A DNA stretch of 64,000 nucleotides from UBA7446 sp049596455 (GCA_049596455.1 JBMYLP010000006.1:1-64000); one strand, 5' to 3'. Shown: positions 9,009-17,945, counted from the first letter of the stretch. The notes: generated from the letters alone by a model not told the origin. Numbers and translations: made by a program.

Positions 9009-9922
9009 TGGCTGCACCTTCCCTGTTTCGCATTTGGATTGCAGCAGCACGGCTGCGAACGCTACCGCTTTCGGTGGCAGGAATCGTAGCGGGGAACGCA
9101 TTAGCTATTCAGCACACTAATTTTTCGTGGAAACTTTTTGGGGGCACGTTACTCACTGCAATTGCCTTTCAAATTTTATCCAATTTTGCCAACGATTACG
9201 GCGACGGTATCAAAGGAACAGACAACGAAAACAGGATTGGTCCTGAGCGTGTGTTACAGCAAAAGCTACTGTCCGAAAAAACACTTTTTAAGGGGATTAT
9301 TCTCACGGCAATTATTGGTTTTTTGTTGGCTATGGGGACGGTTGCATTAGCCTTTGGATGTGATGAAATGCAACGCAGTTTGGTGTTTTTGGGGCTTGCT
9401 GTATTGGCTATTTTTGCCGCCTACAAATACACTGCAGGCAAAGGAGCTTATGGCTACCATGCCCTTGGCGATGTGTTTGTGTTGCTCTTTTTTGGATTAT
9501 TGGCGGTTTGCGGAGCCTATTTTTTACAAACCAAATCACTAGACATGCCTGTTTGGTGGGTTGCCATTGCCATGGGTTTTTTCAGTGTTGGGGTATTGAA
9601 CTTAAACAATATGCGTGATATGGAAAACGATACTGCTGTAGGTAAAAAAACGATAGCGTCCATTTTAGGGCTCTCAAAAGCTAAAAAATATCACGCTGTC
9701 CTGCTGTTATCAGGCAGTATCAGTTTAGCGATTGGATTGATGCAAATTGCTGAAACCTTTTGGCATTACGTTCCACTTATAATGGTTCTTCCATTGCTTT
9801 TTCAACTTTTAAAAACCATGCGCATAGAGGCGCATGCCGACTTTGATAAACTGCTTAAACCACTTGCGATAAGCACTTTTGCGCTAAGTTTAATCTTGCT
9901 TCTCACGCAATTGCTCATATAA
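9008..9922 (+). CDS. menA: 1,4-dihydroxy-2-naphthoate polyprenyltransferase
   Basis: 304 residues, UbiA family integral membrane protein with about eight hydrophobic segments. It attaches the polyprenyl chain to 1,4-dihydroxy-2-naphthoate. The first aspartate-rich motif is NFANDYGDGIKGTDNE (about residues 55-70) and the second is NNMRDMENDTAVGKKT, both intact. It begins with GTG inside the menB stop (TAGTG); no ATG lies nearby, and the residues just after the GTG fit the usual N-terminus. Its stop overlaps the menC start (TAATG). Confidence 0.95.
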   Translation: MAAPSLFRIWIAAARLRTLPLSVAGIVAGNALAIQHTNFSWKLFGGTLLTAIAFQILSNFANDYGDGIKGTDNENRIGPERVLQQKLLSEKTLFKGIILTAIIGFLLAMGTVALAFGCDEMQRSLVFLGLAVLAIFAAYKYTAGKGAYGYHALGDVFVLLFFGLLAVCGAYFLQTKSLDMPVWWVAIAMGFFSVGVLNLNNMRDMENDTAVGKKTIASILGLSKAKKYHAVLLLSGSISLAIGLMQIAETFWHYVPLIMVLPLLFQLLKTMRIEAHADFDKLLKPLAISTFALSLILLLTQLLI

Positions 9923-10953
9923 TGAACGTTCGCTATAAAAAATACACGCTCAATTTTAAACGCCCTAGCGGTACGTCTAGGGGGGTGTTGCGCCAGAAAG
10001 AAACCTATTTTATTGAGATCAAAGAGGGAAGTCGCATTGGTGTTGGCGAATGCGGGCTATTTCGTGGGCTAAGCCACGATGATGTTCCGGAGTTTGAATC
10101 GCAATTGGCAAGGGTTTGCACTGCCTTGCAAAAAGGTGAAGATATTACCGCGCTTTGCGCGCAATTTCCATCGATACAAATGGGGGTGGAAATGGCACTT
10201 TTATCATTTAACTCCCCTACTCCATTTCAATTGTTTGACAACGAATTTAGTCATGGAAAGAAACCTATTCCAATAAACGGATTGGTTTGGATGGGCGATT
10301 TGGCATTTATGCGGCGGCAAGTATTTGATAAAATCAAAGCCGGATTTGACTGCATCAAACTAAAAATTGGGGCATTGGATTTTGAGGCAGAATGCCAATT
10401 GTTGGCAGAAATCCGAGAACGCTACTCCGCCAAAGCCGTAACGCTTCGCGTTGATGCCAACGGCGCATTTTCTGCTCATGAAGCCATTGAAAAACTACAT
10501 CTACTCGCTGCCTTTGACATTCACAGTATTGAGCAACCCATTGCTACAAAGCAACATGATGCGTTTGCCGATTTGTGCGCCAAAACCCCCTTACCTATTG
10601 CCCTAGACGAGGAACTTATTGGCGTATTGAAACTTGATGCCAAACGCAAGTTATTGGACGACATCAATCCACAACATATCATTCTAAAACCTAGTTTGTT
10701 GGGTGGCTTTGCCGCATCGGAAGAATGGATTCAGTTAGCAACGGAGCGCAACATTGGCTGGTGGGTTACCAGTGCGCTGGAAAGTAATATCGGGCTAAAC
10801 GCCATTGCGCAGTGGACGGCTTCGCTAAACACCAAAATGCCACAAGGGCTTGGTACAGGTGGTTTATTTACCAATAACATCGAAAGTCCGTTGGTAGTTT
10901 CAGAGGGTGTTTTGCATTACGACAATTCCCTATCTTGGGAGTATCCTTTTTAA
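9922..10953 (+). CDS. menC: o-Succinylbenzoate synthase
   Basis: 343 residues, enolase superfamily. It dehydrates SHCHC to o-succinylbenzoate. The catalytic pattern is visible in order: CIKLKIGALDFEAE with the K-x-K pair (about residue 146-150), RVDANGAFS with the first metal aspartate, SIEQPI with the glutamate, ALDEELIG with the third metal ligand, and HIILKPSLLGG with the second catalytic lysine. Position between menA and menE makes this specific function firm although the superfamily is functionally diverse. Confidence 0.94.
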   Translation: MNVRYKKYTLNFKRPSGTSRGVLRQKETYFIEIKEGSRIGVGECGLFRGLSHDDVPEFESQLARVCTALQKGEDITALCAQFPSIQMGVEMALLSFNSPTPFQLFDNEFSHGKKPIPINGLVWMGDLAFMRRQVFDKIKAGFDCIKLKIGALDFEAECQLLAEIRERYSAKAVTLRVDANGAFSAHEAIEKLHLLAAFDIHSIEQPIATKQHDAFADLCAKTPLPIALDEELIGVLKLDAKRKLLDDINPQHIILKPSLLGGFAASEEWIQLATERNIGWWVTSALESNIGLNAIAQWTASLNTKMPQGLGTGGLFTNNIESPLVVSEGVLHYDNSLSWEYPF

Positions 10954-10954
10954 G

Positions 10955-12016
10955 ATGAAACTACACCCACAATTTCGACTTAACGGAAAGGCGTACAGCA
11001 GTGACAGCTTGCTTGCGGAAGCCAAACAATGGCAAAACGCTGCTGACATTGAGCAAAAGCATTTAGGAATATTTTTGGAAGACTGGCTAAGTGACAGCAA
11101 AACCGTGATGGTACATACCTCGGGTTCTACGGGAGTGCCAAAACCACTTGTGGTTTCAAAAGTAGCCATGCAAACCTCTGCCAAGCGAACCGCTGATTTT
11201 TTTGAACTATCGCCTGGCGATACGGCATTGCTTTGTCTTCCTGTGCGCTATATCGCAGGAAAGATGATGGTGGTACGTGCCCTGGTTATTGGATTGGTTT
11301 TGGACGTAATCCCCCCGAAAACAACGCTTCAACTACATGGAAAAAAATACGATTTTGCTGCCCTAATTCCGCTACAGGCAAAAGCCTCATTTAATCTGTT
11401 GGAAGACCTAAAAACAGTACTCATTGGCGGAGCGCCAATCCCTGTAGAATTGCGTAAAGCACTTGCCAAAAAACACCCGCATTGCGTGGAAACCTACGGT
11501 ATGACCGAAACCCTAACCCATGTGGCTACACGTCCTGTGCGCTATCCTGCAATTCCATTTATGGCAATGCCCAACGTAACGCTTGACGTGGATTCGGATG
11601 GTTGTTTGGTATTAAAAGTTCCATATCTGTCTGAAACACCCATTATTACAAATGATGTTGTGGAGCTAGTAGATGAGAGGTCGTTTCAGTTATTGGGAAG
11701 GCGAGATTTTGTAATCAATTCTGGGGGGAAAAAGATATTTCCAGAGCAGCTAGAAGAAAAGCTGAGTGCCGTATTGGAAATTCCCTTCTTTTTTACAGGG
11801 ATTCCAGATGACAAATTGGGTGAACAATTGGTACTTGTTGTAGAGAGCAATACCAAAAACAAGATGTGCTATTTAGAAATCGCTACAAAAATCTTGAGCA
11901 CAGATAAACATCATGTGCCAAAAGCGGTGTTTTGTGTGGATGCTTTTGCATATACCCCCTCTGGGAAGTTGGATAGAGCTGGGACAAAGGCAATGGCAAT
12001 AGGCATTAGTGAATAG
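10955..12016 (+). CDS. menE: o-Succinylbenzoate-CoA ligase
   Basis: 353 residues from ATG 10955, one base after the menC stop; an in-frame ATG inside menC (10907) is unlikely. It activates o-succinylbenzoate with ATP and CoA. Motifs: HTSGSTGVPKPLVVSK (ATP phosphate loop), ETYGMTETLTHVATR, LGRRDFVINSGGKKIFPEQL and the catalytic lysine in PSGKLDRAGTK. At about 350 residues it belongs to the short form common in Bacteroidota. Odd feature: the last seven sense/stop codons lie inside a 26-base unit repeated twice downstream, so the natural C-terminus has been replaced or extended by a repeat that supplies the stop. Confidence 0.92.
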   Translation: MKLHPQFRLNGKAYSSDSLLAEAKQWQNAADIEQKHLGIFLEDWLSDSKTVMVHTSGSTGVPKPLVVSKVAMQTSAKRTADFFELSPGDTALLCLPVRYIAGKMMVVRALVIGLVLDVIPPKTTLQLHGKKYDFAALIPLQAKASFNLLEDLKTVLIGGAPIPVELRKALAKKHPHCVETYGMTETLTHVATRPVRYPAIPFMAMPNVTLDVDSDGCLVLKVPYLSETPIITNDVVELVDERSFQLLGRRDFVINSGGKKIFPEQLEEKLSAVLEIPFFFTGIPDDKLGEQLVLVVESNTKNKMCYLEIATKILSTDKHHVPKAVFCVDAFAYTPSGKLDRAGTKAMAIGISE

Positions 12017-12020
12017 TTAA
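11995..12020 (+). repeat. 26-base repeat unit overlapping the end of menE
   Basis: The 26 bases beginning ggcaataggcattag and ending gaatagttaa recur identically at 12083-12108 and 12266-12291. The first copy covers the last codons and the TAG stop of menE. Confidence 0.9.
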
Positions 12021-12053
12021 AAGTTAATAGGCAATAGTTATTGGTTAATAGTT

Positions 12054-12111
12054 GTCAGTTCGAGTGATCTGCCACAGGCAGAGGCAATAGGCATTAGTGA
12101 ATAGTTAATAG
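12054..12111 (+). repeat. 58-base direct repeat, copy 1
   Basis: Identical over 58 bases to 12237-12294. It starts gtcagttcgagtgatct and contains a hairpin with stem TCTGCC/GGCAGA (12068-12073, 12077-12082) and a 3-base loop, followed by the 26-base unit also found at the end of menE. Confidence 0.9.
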
Positions 12112-12134
12112 GCAATAGTTAATAGTTAATAGTA

Positions 12135-12199
12135 AATGAGGAAACATTTATCTAATAACGAATAACTGCTACCGCAGGGAGCGGGCAATAGTGAATAGT
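12135..12199 (+). repeat. Diverged partial copy of the 105-base repeat
   Basis: Aligns with the first 65 bases of the 105-base repeat with five substitutions (counted by eye). It includes the segment taactgctaccgcaggga, a small inverted repeat. Confidence 0.85.
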
Positions 12200-12236
12200 T
12201 AATAGGCAATAGTTATTGGTTAAAAGTTAATTGTAT

Positions 12237-12294
12237 GTCAGTTCGAGTGATCTGCCACAGGCAGAGGCAATAGGCATTAGTGAATAGTTAATAG
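12237..12294 (+). repeat. 58-base direct repeat, copy 2
   Basis: Identical to 12054-12111, offset 183 bases, with the same TCTGCC/GGCAGA hairpin at 12251-12265. Confidence 0.9.
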
Positions 12295-12303
12295 TGAATA
12301 GTA

Positions 12304-12408
12304 AATGGGAGAACATTTATCTAATAACAAATAACTGCTACCGCAGGGAGTGGGCAATAGTGAATAGTGGGTTATACTGCTGACTGAAATTCATCGTTTT
12401 TCTCCTTA
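12304..12408 (+). repeat. 105-base direct repeat, copy 1
   Basis: Identical over 105 bases to 12735-12839, starting aatgggagaacatttatc and ending gtttttctcctta. Both copies are followed by a similar purine-rich tail (aagaaaaagaa). Perfect identity suggests recent duplication. Confidence 0.92.
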
Positions 12409-12506
12409 CTCTGAAGAAAAAGAATGTTACCTCTTTCGAATTTGTGAGGTTTAATAAATGGCTTCATAACAACAGCGTGAAGAAAATCAAAAGCATGCCG
12501 TTAAAA

Positions 12507-12574
12507 ACTAAAATCTGTTTGAGCGAGCTATGATCGTGAGTTCTTTTAGTTTAGGCAGGAGTGCAGATTTTTAG
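12507..12574. repeat. Element bounded by an imperfect inverted repeat
   Basis: Left end CTAAAATCTG (12508-12517) and right end CAGATTTTTAG (12564-12574) are inverted repeats with one extra base on the right. The inside has no coding capacity. It resembles short intergenic palindromic elements widespread in flavobacterial genomes; that likeness is from memory. Confidence 0.5.
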
Positions 12575-12601
12575 CTGATGATATGCTGCCTTGAATTTTT
12601 G

Positions 12602-12629
12602 GTTCGTTTTGTTTCAAGACAAAATGAAC
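12602..12629. repeat. Long perfect-length hairpin
   Basis: GTTCGTTTTGT (12602-12612) and ACAAAATGAAC (12619-12629) form an 11-pair stem with one G-U pair and a TTCAAG loop. It is not followed by a T-run, so it is more like a palindromic repeat element than a terminator. Confidence 0.6.
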
Positions 12630-12642
12630 AGCAGAGCCTTGT

Positions 12643-12686
12643 CAGTTCGAGTGTCCCGACGAACTGTCGGGATGTATCGAGAACTG
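12643..12686. repeat. Nested palindromic element
   Basis: An outer pair CAGTTC/GAACTG (12643-12648, 12681-12686) encloses a perfect 7-base stem TCCCGAC/GTCGGGA (12654-12660, 12666-12672) with a 5-base loop. Its left part, gtcagttcgagtg, is shared with the 58-base repeats, which carry a different inner hairpin at the same place. Confidence 0.75.
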
Positions 12687-12734
12687 TTTATATAGAGGCA
12701 GTAGGCAATAGTGAGTAGTTAATAGTTAATAGTT

Positions 12735-12839
12735 AATGGGAGAACATTTATCTAATAACAAATAACTGCTACCGCAGGGAGTGGGCAATAGTGAATAGTG
12801 GGTTATACTGCTGACTGAAATTCATCGTTTTTCTCCTTA
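12735..12839 (+). repeat. 105-base direct repeat, copy 2
   Basis: Identical to 12304-12408, offset 431 bases. Confidence 0.92.
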
Positions 12840-12874
12840 TGCTAAAGAAAAAGAAAACCCCACGCTATACTTTC

Positions 12875-12909
12875 TGTCGAAATGAGAGCATTGAGCCATG
12901 TCGAAATGA
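12875..12909 (+). repeat. Pair of 11-base direct repeats
   Basis: TGTCGAAATGA occurs at 12875-12885 and again at 12899-12909. The segment marks the end of the repeat-rich zone before susC. Confidence 0.6.
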
Positions 12910-13114
12910 AAAATCAACGCTTTACAAAACACCATTTCCTTAACAGTTTTTTAACAAAAAACCGATTTTCTAAGTAAGGTAAATAAGTTTATGTTGAATT
13001 TAGCAAAAAAACGCCCTTTTGGGATAAAAACCTTGCGAATACAGCAGTTTTGGTTTGGTAGTTAGGGAGCAATTCAGAAACTTCGAAGTTGTTAACTAAT
13101 AAAACCGAAATCAT

Positions 13115-16100
13115 ATGAACTATATACGACATATAGGAGTGCTGGTTTTAGCACTCATGAGTACGGCGGTATGGGCACAAACCATATCAGGGACCGTGAC
13201 GGACGAAAACAACCAACCCCTACCCGGCGCCACCGTGGTGGTGCAAGGCACAAACACAGGTACTACCACCGACTTTGATGGGAACTACCAAATTCGTGCA
13301 ACACAAGGACAAACCCTTGTGTTTAGCTATGTTGGATATGCTACCCAAAATGTTATGGTAAATAGCACTACACATAATGTAAGCCTACAGGCGGATAATA
13401 AACTAGATGAAGTAGTGGTTACGGCATTGGGTATTACTAGGGCAGAGAAATCTCTAGGATATGCTGTACAAACTGTTAGCGGAGAGTCAGTAGAAGACGT
13501 TAGGTCTGTCAACCCAATTGAAGCACTTCAAGGAGAGGTTGCTGGTCTAGATGTACAAGCCTTTAATACTATGGGAGGTTCTGCTAACGTTGTGATTAGA
13601 GGATATTCTTCCTTATCAGGCTCCAACCAAGCACTTTTTGTGGTTGACGGAACACCTATTGACAATGAAACTGGAAACAGTCTTGACGCTGTGACAGGTA
13701 GAGGTGGTGTAGATTTTGGAAATGCTGCCATGGACATCAATCCTTCTGACATTGCTTCAGTTTCTGTACTTAAAGGTGCTGCGGCTTCTGCCCTGTATGG
13801 CTCTAGAGGTGCTAATGGTGTAGTTCTGATAACAACCAAAAAAGGAAAATCAAAAGAAGGTATCGGTATTACCGTAAATTCTCAAATTACTGCTGGATAC
13901 GTTGACAAGTCAACGTTACCGGTTTATCAAAATCAATATGGATATGGTTACGGCCAATTCAGAAGAGCTTATATAGGGCCTTCAAGTATTACAGCAGGAG
14001 AACAATGGACTGGAAATTATTATGGTCAGTGGGGTGATAATTCTGCTTTCTATACTGGCGATGATGGTTCTTATGGCCCAAAGTTAGTGGGGCAAGAAGT
14101 GCATCATTGGTTTAATATGGTACCCGAATGGACAGATCTTTACCAAAAAACTGCACCTGCAGTTGCTCCAAATGATACGCCAAACGACTTCTTTGAAACG
14201 GATATCTCTCAGCAAAACTCAATCTCTTTTGAGGATGCTGGTGAAAATGGCACATTTAGATTAAGCTATACCAATGTTGACACTAAAGGGATTTTACCAA
14301 ATTCATTTATTGACAGAAACTCTGCCTCGTTGAGAGCGACTAGACAGTTCGGCGATTTAAATATAGATGGTTCCATTTCATATGTAAATACACAAACTAC
14401 TGGACGATTTGGAACAGGTTACGATGGCCTTAACCCAATGCAAGGATTTAGACAATGGTGGGCAGTAGGTGCCAGTATTTTGGAACAAAAAAGGGTTTTT
14501 GAAGAAACTGGTAAAAACTATTCTTGGAATATGATTGGCACAAATACCGATGATGCTTCGGACAGCCCAAACCATCAGCCATTGTATTTTGATAACCCTT
14601 ACTGGTCTCGCTACAATAACTATACAACAGACTCTCGAAACAGATATTTTGGAAACATAAGCCTGACCTATGATGTTAATGAAAACTTAAATGTATTAGG
14701 TCGTGTTACCTACGACAATGTTACCGAAGTTAGAGAGCAGCGTGCAAACATAGCTGTTGGGACAGGAAGTAAAGGCGCTAATTTATTTGACGACCAGCCT
14801 GGGTATCAACTTGAAAATAGAATTCGCTCGGAATATAACTATGACATTGTGCTGAGCTATAATAAGAATATAAGTGAAGACTTTGATGTAAATGCACTTG
14901 CGGGATTCAATTTAAGAGTTCAAAACTGGGATGAGTCACGAGCCAAAACAAATGGTGGTTTAAACTTCCCTGATATATTTTCACTTACAAACTCTGCAAA
15001 CCCAATTACGGCTGATGACCTTTATCAGTATGATGCGCAGAAAAAAGTGGATGGATTGTATGGGTCATTAAACTTTGGCTTTAAAGACACTTATTATGTA
15101 GAGGGAATTTACAGGAGAGACCGTTCATCAGCGCTTCCTGTTGACAATAACACTTATGGTTACTACTCAGTTTCAGGCTCTGTTCTTCTTTCAAATTTGA
15201 TTCAGAGTGAAGACCTTACGTTTGCAAAACTTAGAGCAAGCTATGCGGTTGTAGGTAATGATACTGCACCATATAATGTGTATAGGGCATACTTCATTAA
15301 TGCTGCAAGAAGTGGTGCTGCCTCGGCTTCAAATCCAAGTACACTTCCAAACAAAGATTTAAAAGCCGAAACTACGTCAGAAAGTGAGGTAGGTTTAGAG
15401 CTAAATTTCTTTAATGGAAGATTAGGTTTTGATTTAGCGTTATACGACAAAACAACTAACCATCTTTTAACGGACTTAGACGTCTCTCCAGCTACAGGGT
15501 TTAGTGCAATTGTTACAAACGCTGGAAGTATTCAAAACAAAGGGTTGGAGGCTTTGCTTAAAGTTACTCCGGTAGTGAATGACAACTTTAGGTGGAACAT
15601 GACGTTGAATTACAACACTTTTAAGTCTGAAATTTTAAGTCTTGGTAACGACGCAACAGGAAAAGCAGTTCAATACCTAAACCTTATGTCGCCTCAAGGA
15701 GGTGTGCAAATAGGTGGTCAGGTTGGAGAGCCTTTCGGGGTTATTCGGGGACATGCTCACGTAAGGGATGCTAATGGGGCGAAAGTGCTAAACGTTCGTA
15801 CTTCGGGCTCCGGAGCTAGTGCTTATCAATACGCACATTACCTTAGAACTTCAAATTCTGATAATGTTATTGGTGATATCAATCCAGATTGGACGGGAAG
15901 TATTCGAAACTCCTTCACATATAAGAATTTTGACTTAAGCTTTTTGATTGATATTCAACAAGGAGGTGATTTCTTCTCCTTAGATACTTGGTATGGCTAT
16001 GGAACAGGAGTTTTAGACCGTTCTGTAGGAACAAACCATCTTGGAAATGATATAAGATTAACCATTCCTAATGGTGGTGGTAAGTTACTTGATGGAGTAA

Positions 16101-16489
16101 TTCTTCCAAGCACCGCTGTAATTACAGATGGTGTAGCTGATGTAGCTGGAACACAAAATACTACTGTTATGAGTAGATATGATTACTATGCAAATCCAGA
16201 AGGTTGGACATCTATTGGAGCAACACATGAAATGCACGTTCACGATGCCTCTTTTGTAAAGTTACGAGAACTGAAGTTGGGCTATAACTTTCCTTCAAGC
16301 CTTATTGGCAATTCTCCATTTACAAGTGCATCCATTGCCTTTGTTGGCAGAAACTTGTGGATAATTCACAAAAATGCACCATACACAGACCCTGAGTCAG
16401 GTATTGGAGCTGGAAACCGACAAGGGTACCAATCAGGTGCGTATCCAGCCGTAAAAACCTATGGGTTAAACCTCAAGTTCACCTTTTAA
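13115..16489 (+). CDS. SusC/RagA-type TonB-dependent outer membrane transporter (first pair)
   Basis: 1124 residues. It forms a 22-strand outer membrane barrel that imports oligomers captured by its SusD partner, driven by TonB. Order of parts: signal peptide (residues 1-21, ending AVWAQ), a carboxypeptidase-D-like regulatory domain (TISGTVTDENNQPLPGATV onward, about 22-95), the TonB box region LDEVVVTALG, a plug domain with VIRGYSSLSGSNQALFVVDG and ALYGSRGANGVVLITTKKG, then the barrel ending in a terminal aromatic strand (GLNLKFTF). The partner susD starts 18 bases later. The first 200 bases of the gene are much richer in G+C than the rest. The substrate cannot be told from the sequence. Confidence 0.93.
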   Translation: MNYIRHIGVLVLALMSTAVWAQTISGTVTDENNQPLPGATVVVQGTNTGTTTDFDGNYQIRATQGQTLVFSYVGYATQNVMVNSTTHNVSLQADNKLDEVVVTALGITRAEKSLGYAVQTVSGESVEDVRSVNPIEALQGEVAGLDVQAFNTMGGSANVVIRGYSSLSGSNQALFVVDGTPIDNETGNSLDAVTGRGGVDFGNAAMDINPSDIASVSVLKGAAASALYGSRGANGVVLITTKKGKSKEGIGITVNSQITAGYVDKSTLPVYQNQYGYGYGQFRRAYIGPSSITAGEQWTGNYYGQWGDNSAFYTGDDGSYGPKLVGQEVHHWFNMVPEWTDLYQKTAPAVAPNDTPNDFFETDISQQNSISFEDAGENGTFRLSYTNVDTKGILPNSFIDRNSASLRATRQFGDLNIDGSISYVNTQTTGRFGTGYDGLNPMQGFRQWWAVGASILEQKRVFEETGKNYSWNMIGTNTDDASDSPNHQPLYFDNPYWSRYNNYTTDSRNRYFGNISLTYDVNENLNVLGRVTYDNVTEVREQRANIAVGTGSKGANLFDDQPGYQLENRIRSEYNYDIVLSYNKNISEDFDVNALAGFNLRVQNWDESRAKTNGGLNFPDIFSLTNSANPITADDLYQYDAQKKVDGLYGSLNFGFKDTYYVEGIYRRDRSSALPVDNNTYGYYSVSGSVLLSNLIQSEDLTFAKLRASYAVVGNDTAPYNVYRAYFINAARSGAASASNPSTLPNKDLKAETTSESEVGLELNFFNGRLGFDLALYDKTTNHLLTDLDVSPATGFSAIVTNAGSIQNKGLEALLKVTPVVNDNFRWNMTLNYNTFKSEILSLGNDATGKAVQYLNLMSPQGGVQIGGQVGEPFGVIRGHAHVRDANGAKVLNVRTSGSGASAYQYAHYLRTSNSDNVIGDINPDWTGSIRNSFTYKNFDLSFLIDIQQGGDFFSLDTWYGYGTGVLDRSVGTNHLGNDIRLTIPNGGGKLLDGVILPSTAVITDGVADVAGTQNTTVMSRYDYYANPEGWTSIGATHEMHVHDASFVKLRELKLGYNFPSSLIGNSPFTSASIAFVGRNLWIIHKNAPYTDPESGIGAGNRQGYQSGAYPAVKTYGLNLKFTF

Positions 16490-16507
16490 CATATAATATT
16501 ATTTAAA

Positions 16508-17917
16508 ATGAAAAAATACATCTTATTTATTTTTACACTTGCTTTAGCAAGTTGTGCTTCAGATGAGGTTTATGACGATCTAAACAAAAATCCGAATAGA
16601 CCTGCTGAGGTAACAGATAATCAGTTATTTGTATCGGCAACAAACAGTTTGACTGACTTTATTGAGTCTACAAACGTTAATGTAAATAACTTTAGACTAT
16701 ACGCGCAGTATTGGACGCAAACCCAATATACTGACGAAGCAAACTACGAGATGCAAAACAGAGAAATTCCAGACTATATGTTCTCTGAGTTCTATCGTGA
16801 TGTTTTGGGAGATTTAAAAAATGCAGCAAATCTAACAAGTGACGGTGTCAAAAATGCACAAATTGAGCTTATTTCAATTTACGCATGGCAAATGCTCGTA
16901 GATGCGTTTGGTGATGTTCCTTACACCGAAGCACTAAATGCTGAAGGAGAAAACGCCGTCCTTGCGCCAAAGTACGATAATGACGAAGCCATTTATACCG
17001 ACCTGATTGCACGTGCAAAAGCTGCTGTTACTGGTCTTTCTGGTTCAGGCTCTGGTTACTCGAGTGATGACTTGATTTTTAGTGGCAGTAAAGCCGCTTG
17101 GACTAAGTTTGGTAATTCACTTTTGGTCAAGTTAGGCTCTCGTTTATTTGACCAAAACAGCGCTGAAGCTAAGAGTTTGATTGAAGGTCATTATGCGGCT
17201 GGGATTGCTTCTAATGCCGATAATGCTTACATCCAGTTTGAAGGAGCTCCGCCAAACACTAACCCCCTATGGGAAGATTTGGTTCAATCTGGAAGACAAG
17301 ACTTTATTCCCGCAGATACTTTTGTAGATGTAATTAATGCACTTAACGACCCTAGAGCAGATAAATTCTTTGATCCTACTTCAAAGATTAGTGGCGCATA
17401 CAAAGGAGGTCCTTATGGAACTTCTACACCATTCAACAATAATTCTCATATTTCACAAACCCTTTATGCTCCTGACTTTAGAGGGGTGTTAATGGACTAT
17501 GCGGAGATGAGCTTTATCTTGGCTGAAGCAGCTAATAGAGGATTTAGTGTTGGTGGTACTGCTGCACAGCACTACGAAAATGGAATTAAAGCTAGTATGG
17601 ATGAGTGGGGAGTTAATGCTGCCGATGTAACAGCATACTTAGCAAATGCCGATGTTGCGTTTGCTACAGCTTCGGGTACAGACAAAGAAAAAATTGCAAA
17701 GCAATTTTGGATTGCCATGTATAACAGAGGATTTGAAGGATGGACAGTATATAGGCTATTTGATGCTCCTACTCTTCAAAACTCAGGTACATTAAATTTA
17801 CCTGTACCAAAAAGATATACGTATCCACAGTCAGAACAGACTATTAATGGCGACAACGTTGATGCTGCTAATGGAGGTAATGACGAACAGCAAACACCAA
17901 TCTTCTGGGATAACTAG
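16508..17917 (+). CDS. SusD/RagB-type surface lipoprotein (first pair)
   Basis: 469 residues. Signal peptide with lipobox LASC (cysteine at about residue 16), so it is lipid-anchored at the cell surface, where SusD proteins form the lid of the SusC barrel. The start DVYDDLNKNPNRPAEV-like segment (VYDDLNKNPNRPAEV) and the internal WQMLVDAFGDVPYTEAL and LAEAANRGF motifs fit the nutrient-binding SusD group whose mature N-terminus carries a NxNPNxP pattern. The end shows the typical PVPKRYTYPQSEQTIN segment. It follows susC by 18 bases and is followed by a hairpin terminator. Confidence 0.92.
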   Translation: MKKYILFIFTLALASCASDEVYDDLNKNPNRPAEVTDNQLFVSATNSLTDFIESTNVNVNNFRLYAQYWTQTQYTDEANYEMQNREIPDYMFSEFYRDVLGDLKNAANLTSDGVKNAQIELISIYAWQMLVDAFGDVPYTEALNAEGENAVLAPKYDNDEAIYTDLIARAKAAVTGLSGSGSGYSSDDLIFSGSKAAWTKFGNSLLVKLGSRLFDQNSAEAKSLIEGHYAAGIASNADNAYIQFEGAPPNTNPLWEDLVQSGRQDFIPADTFVDVINALNDPRADKFFDPTSKISGAYKGGPYGTSTPFNNNSHISQTLYAPDFRGVLMDYAEMSFILAEAANRGFSVGGTAAQHYENGIKASMDEWGVNAADVTAYLANADVAFATASGTDKEKIAKQFWIAMYNRGFEGWTVYRLFDAPTLQNSGTLNLPVPKRYTYPQSEQTINGDNVDAANGGNDEQQTPIFWDN

Positions 17918-17945
17918 TAGTGCTTTTGTAAACTAACAGCAACAA

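Larger units (their letters stand above)
12017..13114. other. Repeat-rich intergenic region without genes
   Basis: About 1.1 kb between menE and the first susC with no credible coding sequence. It is composed of short AT-rich units of the type aatagtt, aatagtg and aataggc, two families of longer direct repeats (58 and 105 bases) and several hairpins, listed separately. The last 200 bases (12910-13114) are ordinary AT-rich sequence that must contain the susC promoter and leader, but I see no exact TAnnTTTG there. Confidence 0.85.

Noticed and set aside
12602..12629. Rho-independent terminator after menE
   Set aside because: The stem is AT-rich, has no T-run after it on either strand and is almost 600 bases from menE.
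12017..12912. Possible CRISPR array because of regularly recurring repeats
   Set aside because: Repeat copies differ in length (26, 58, 105 bases), spacing is irregular, there are only two or three copies and no cas genes are present.
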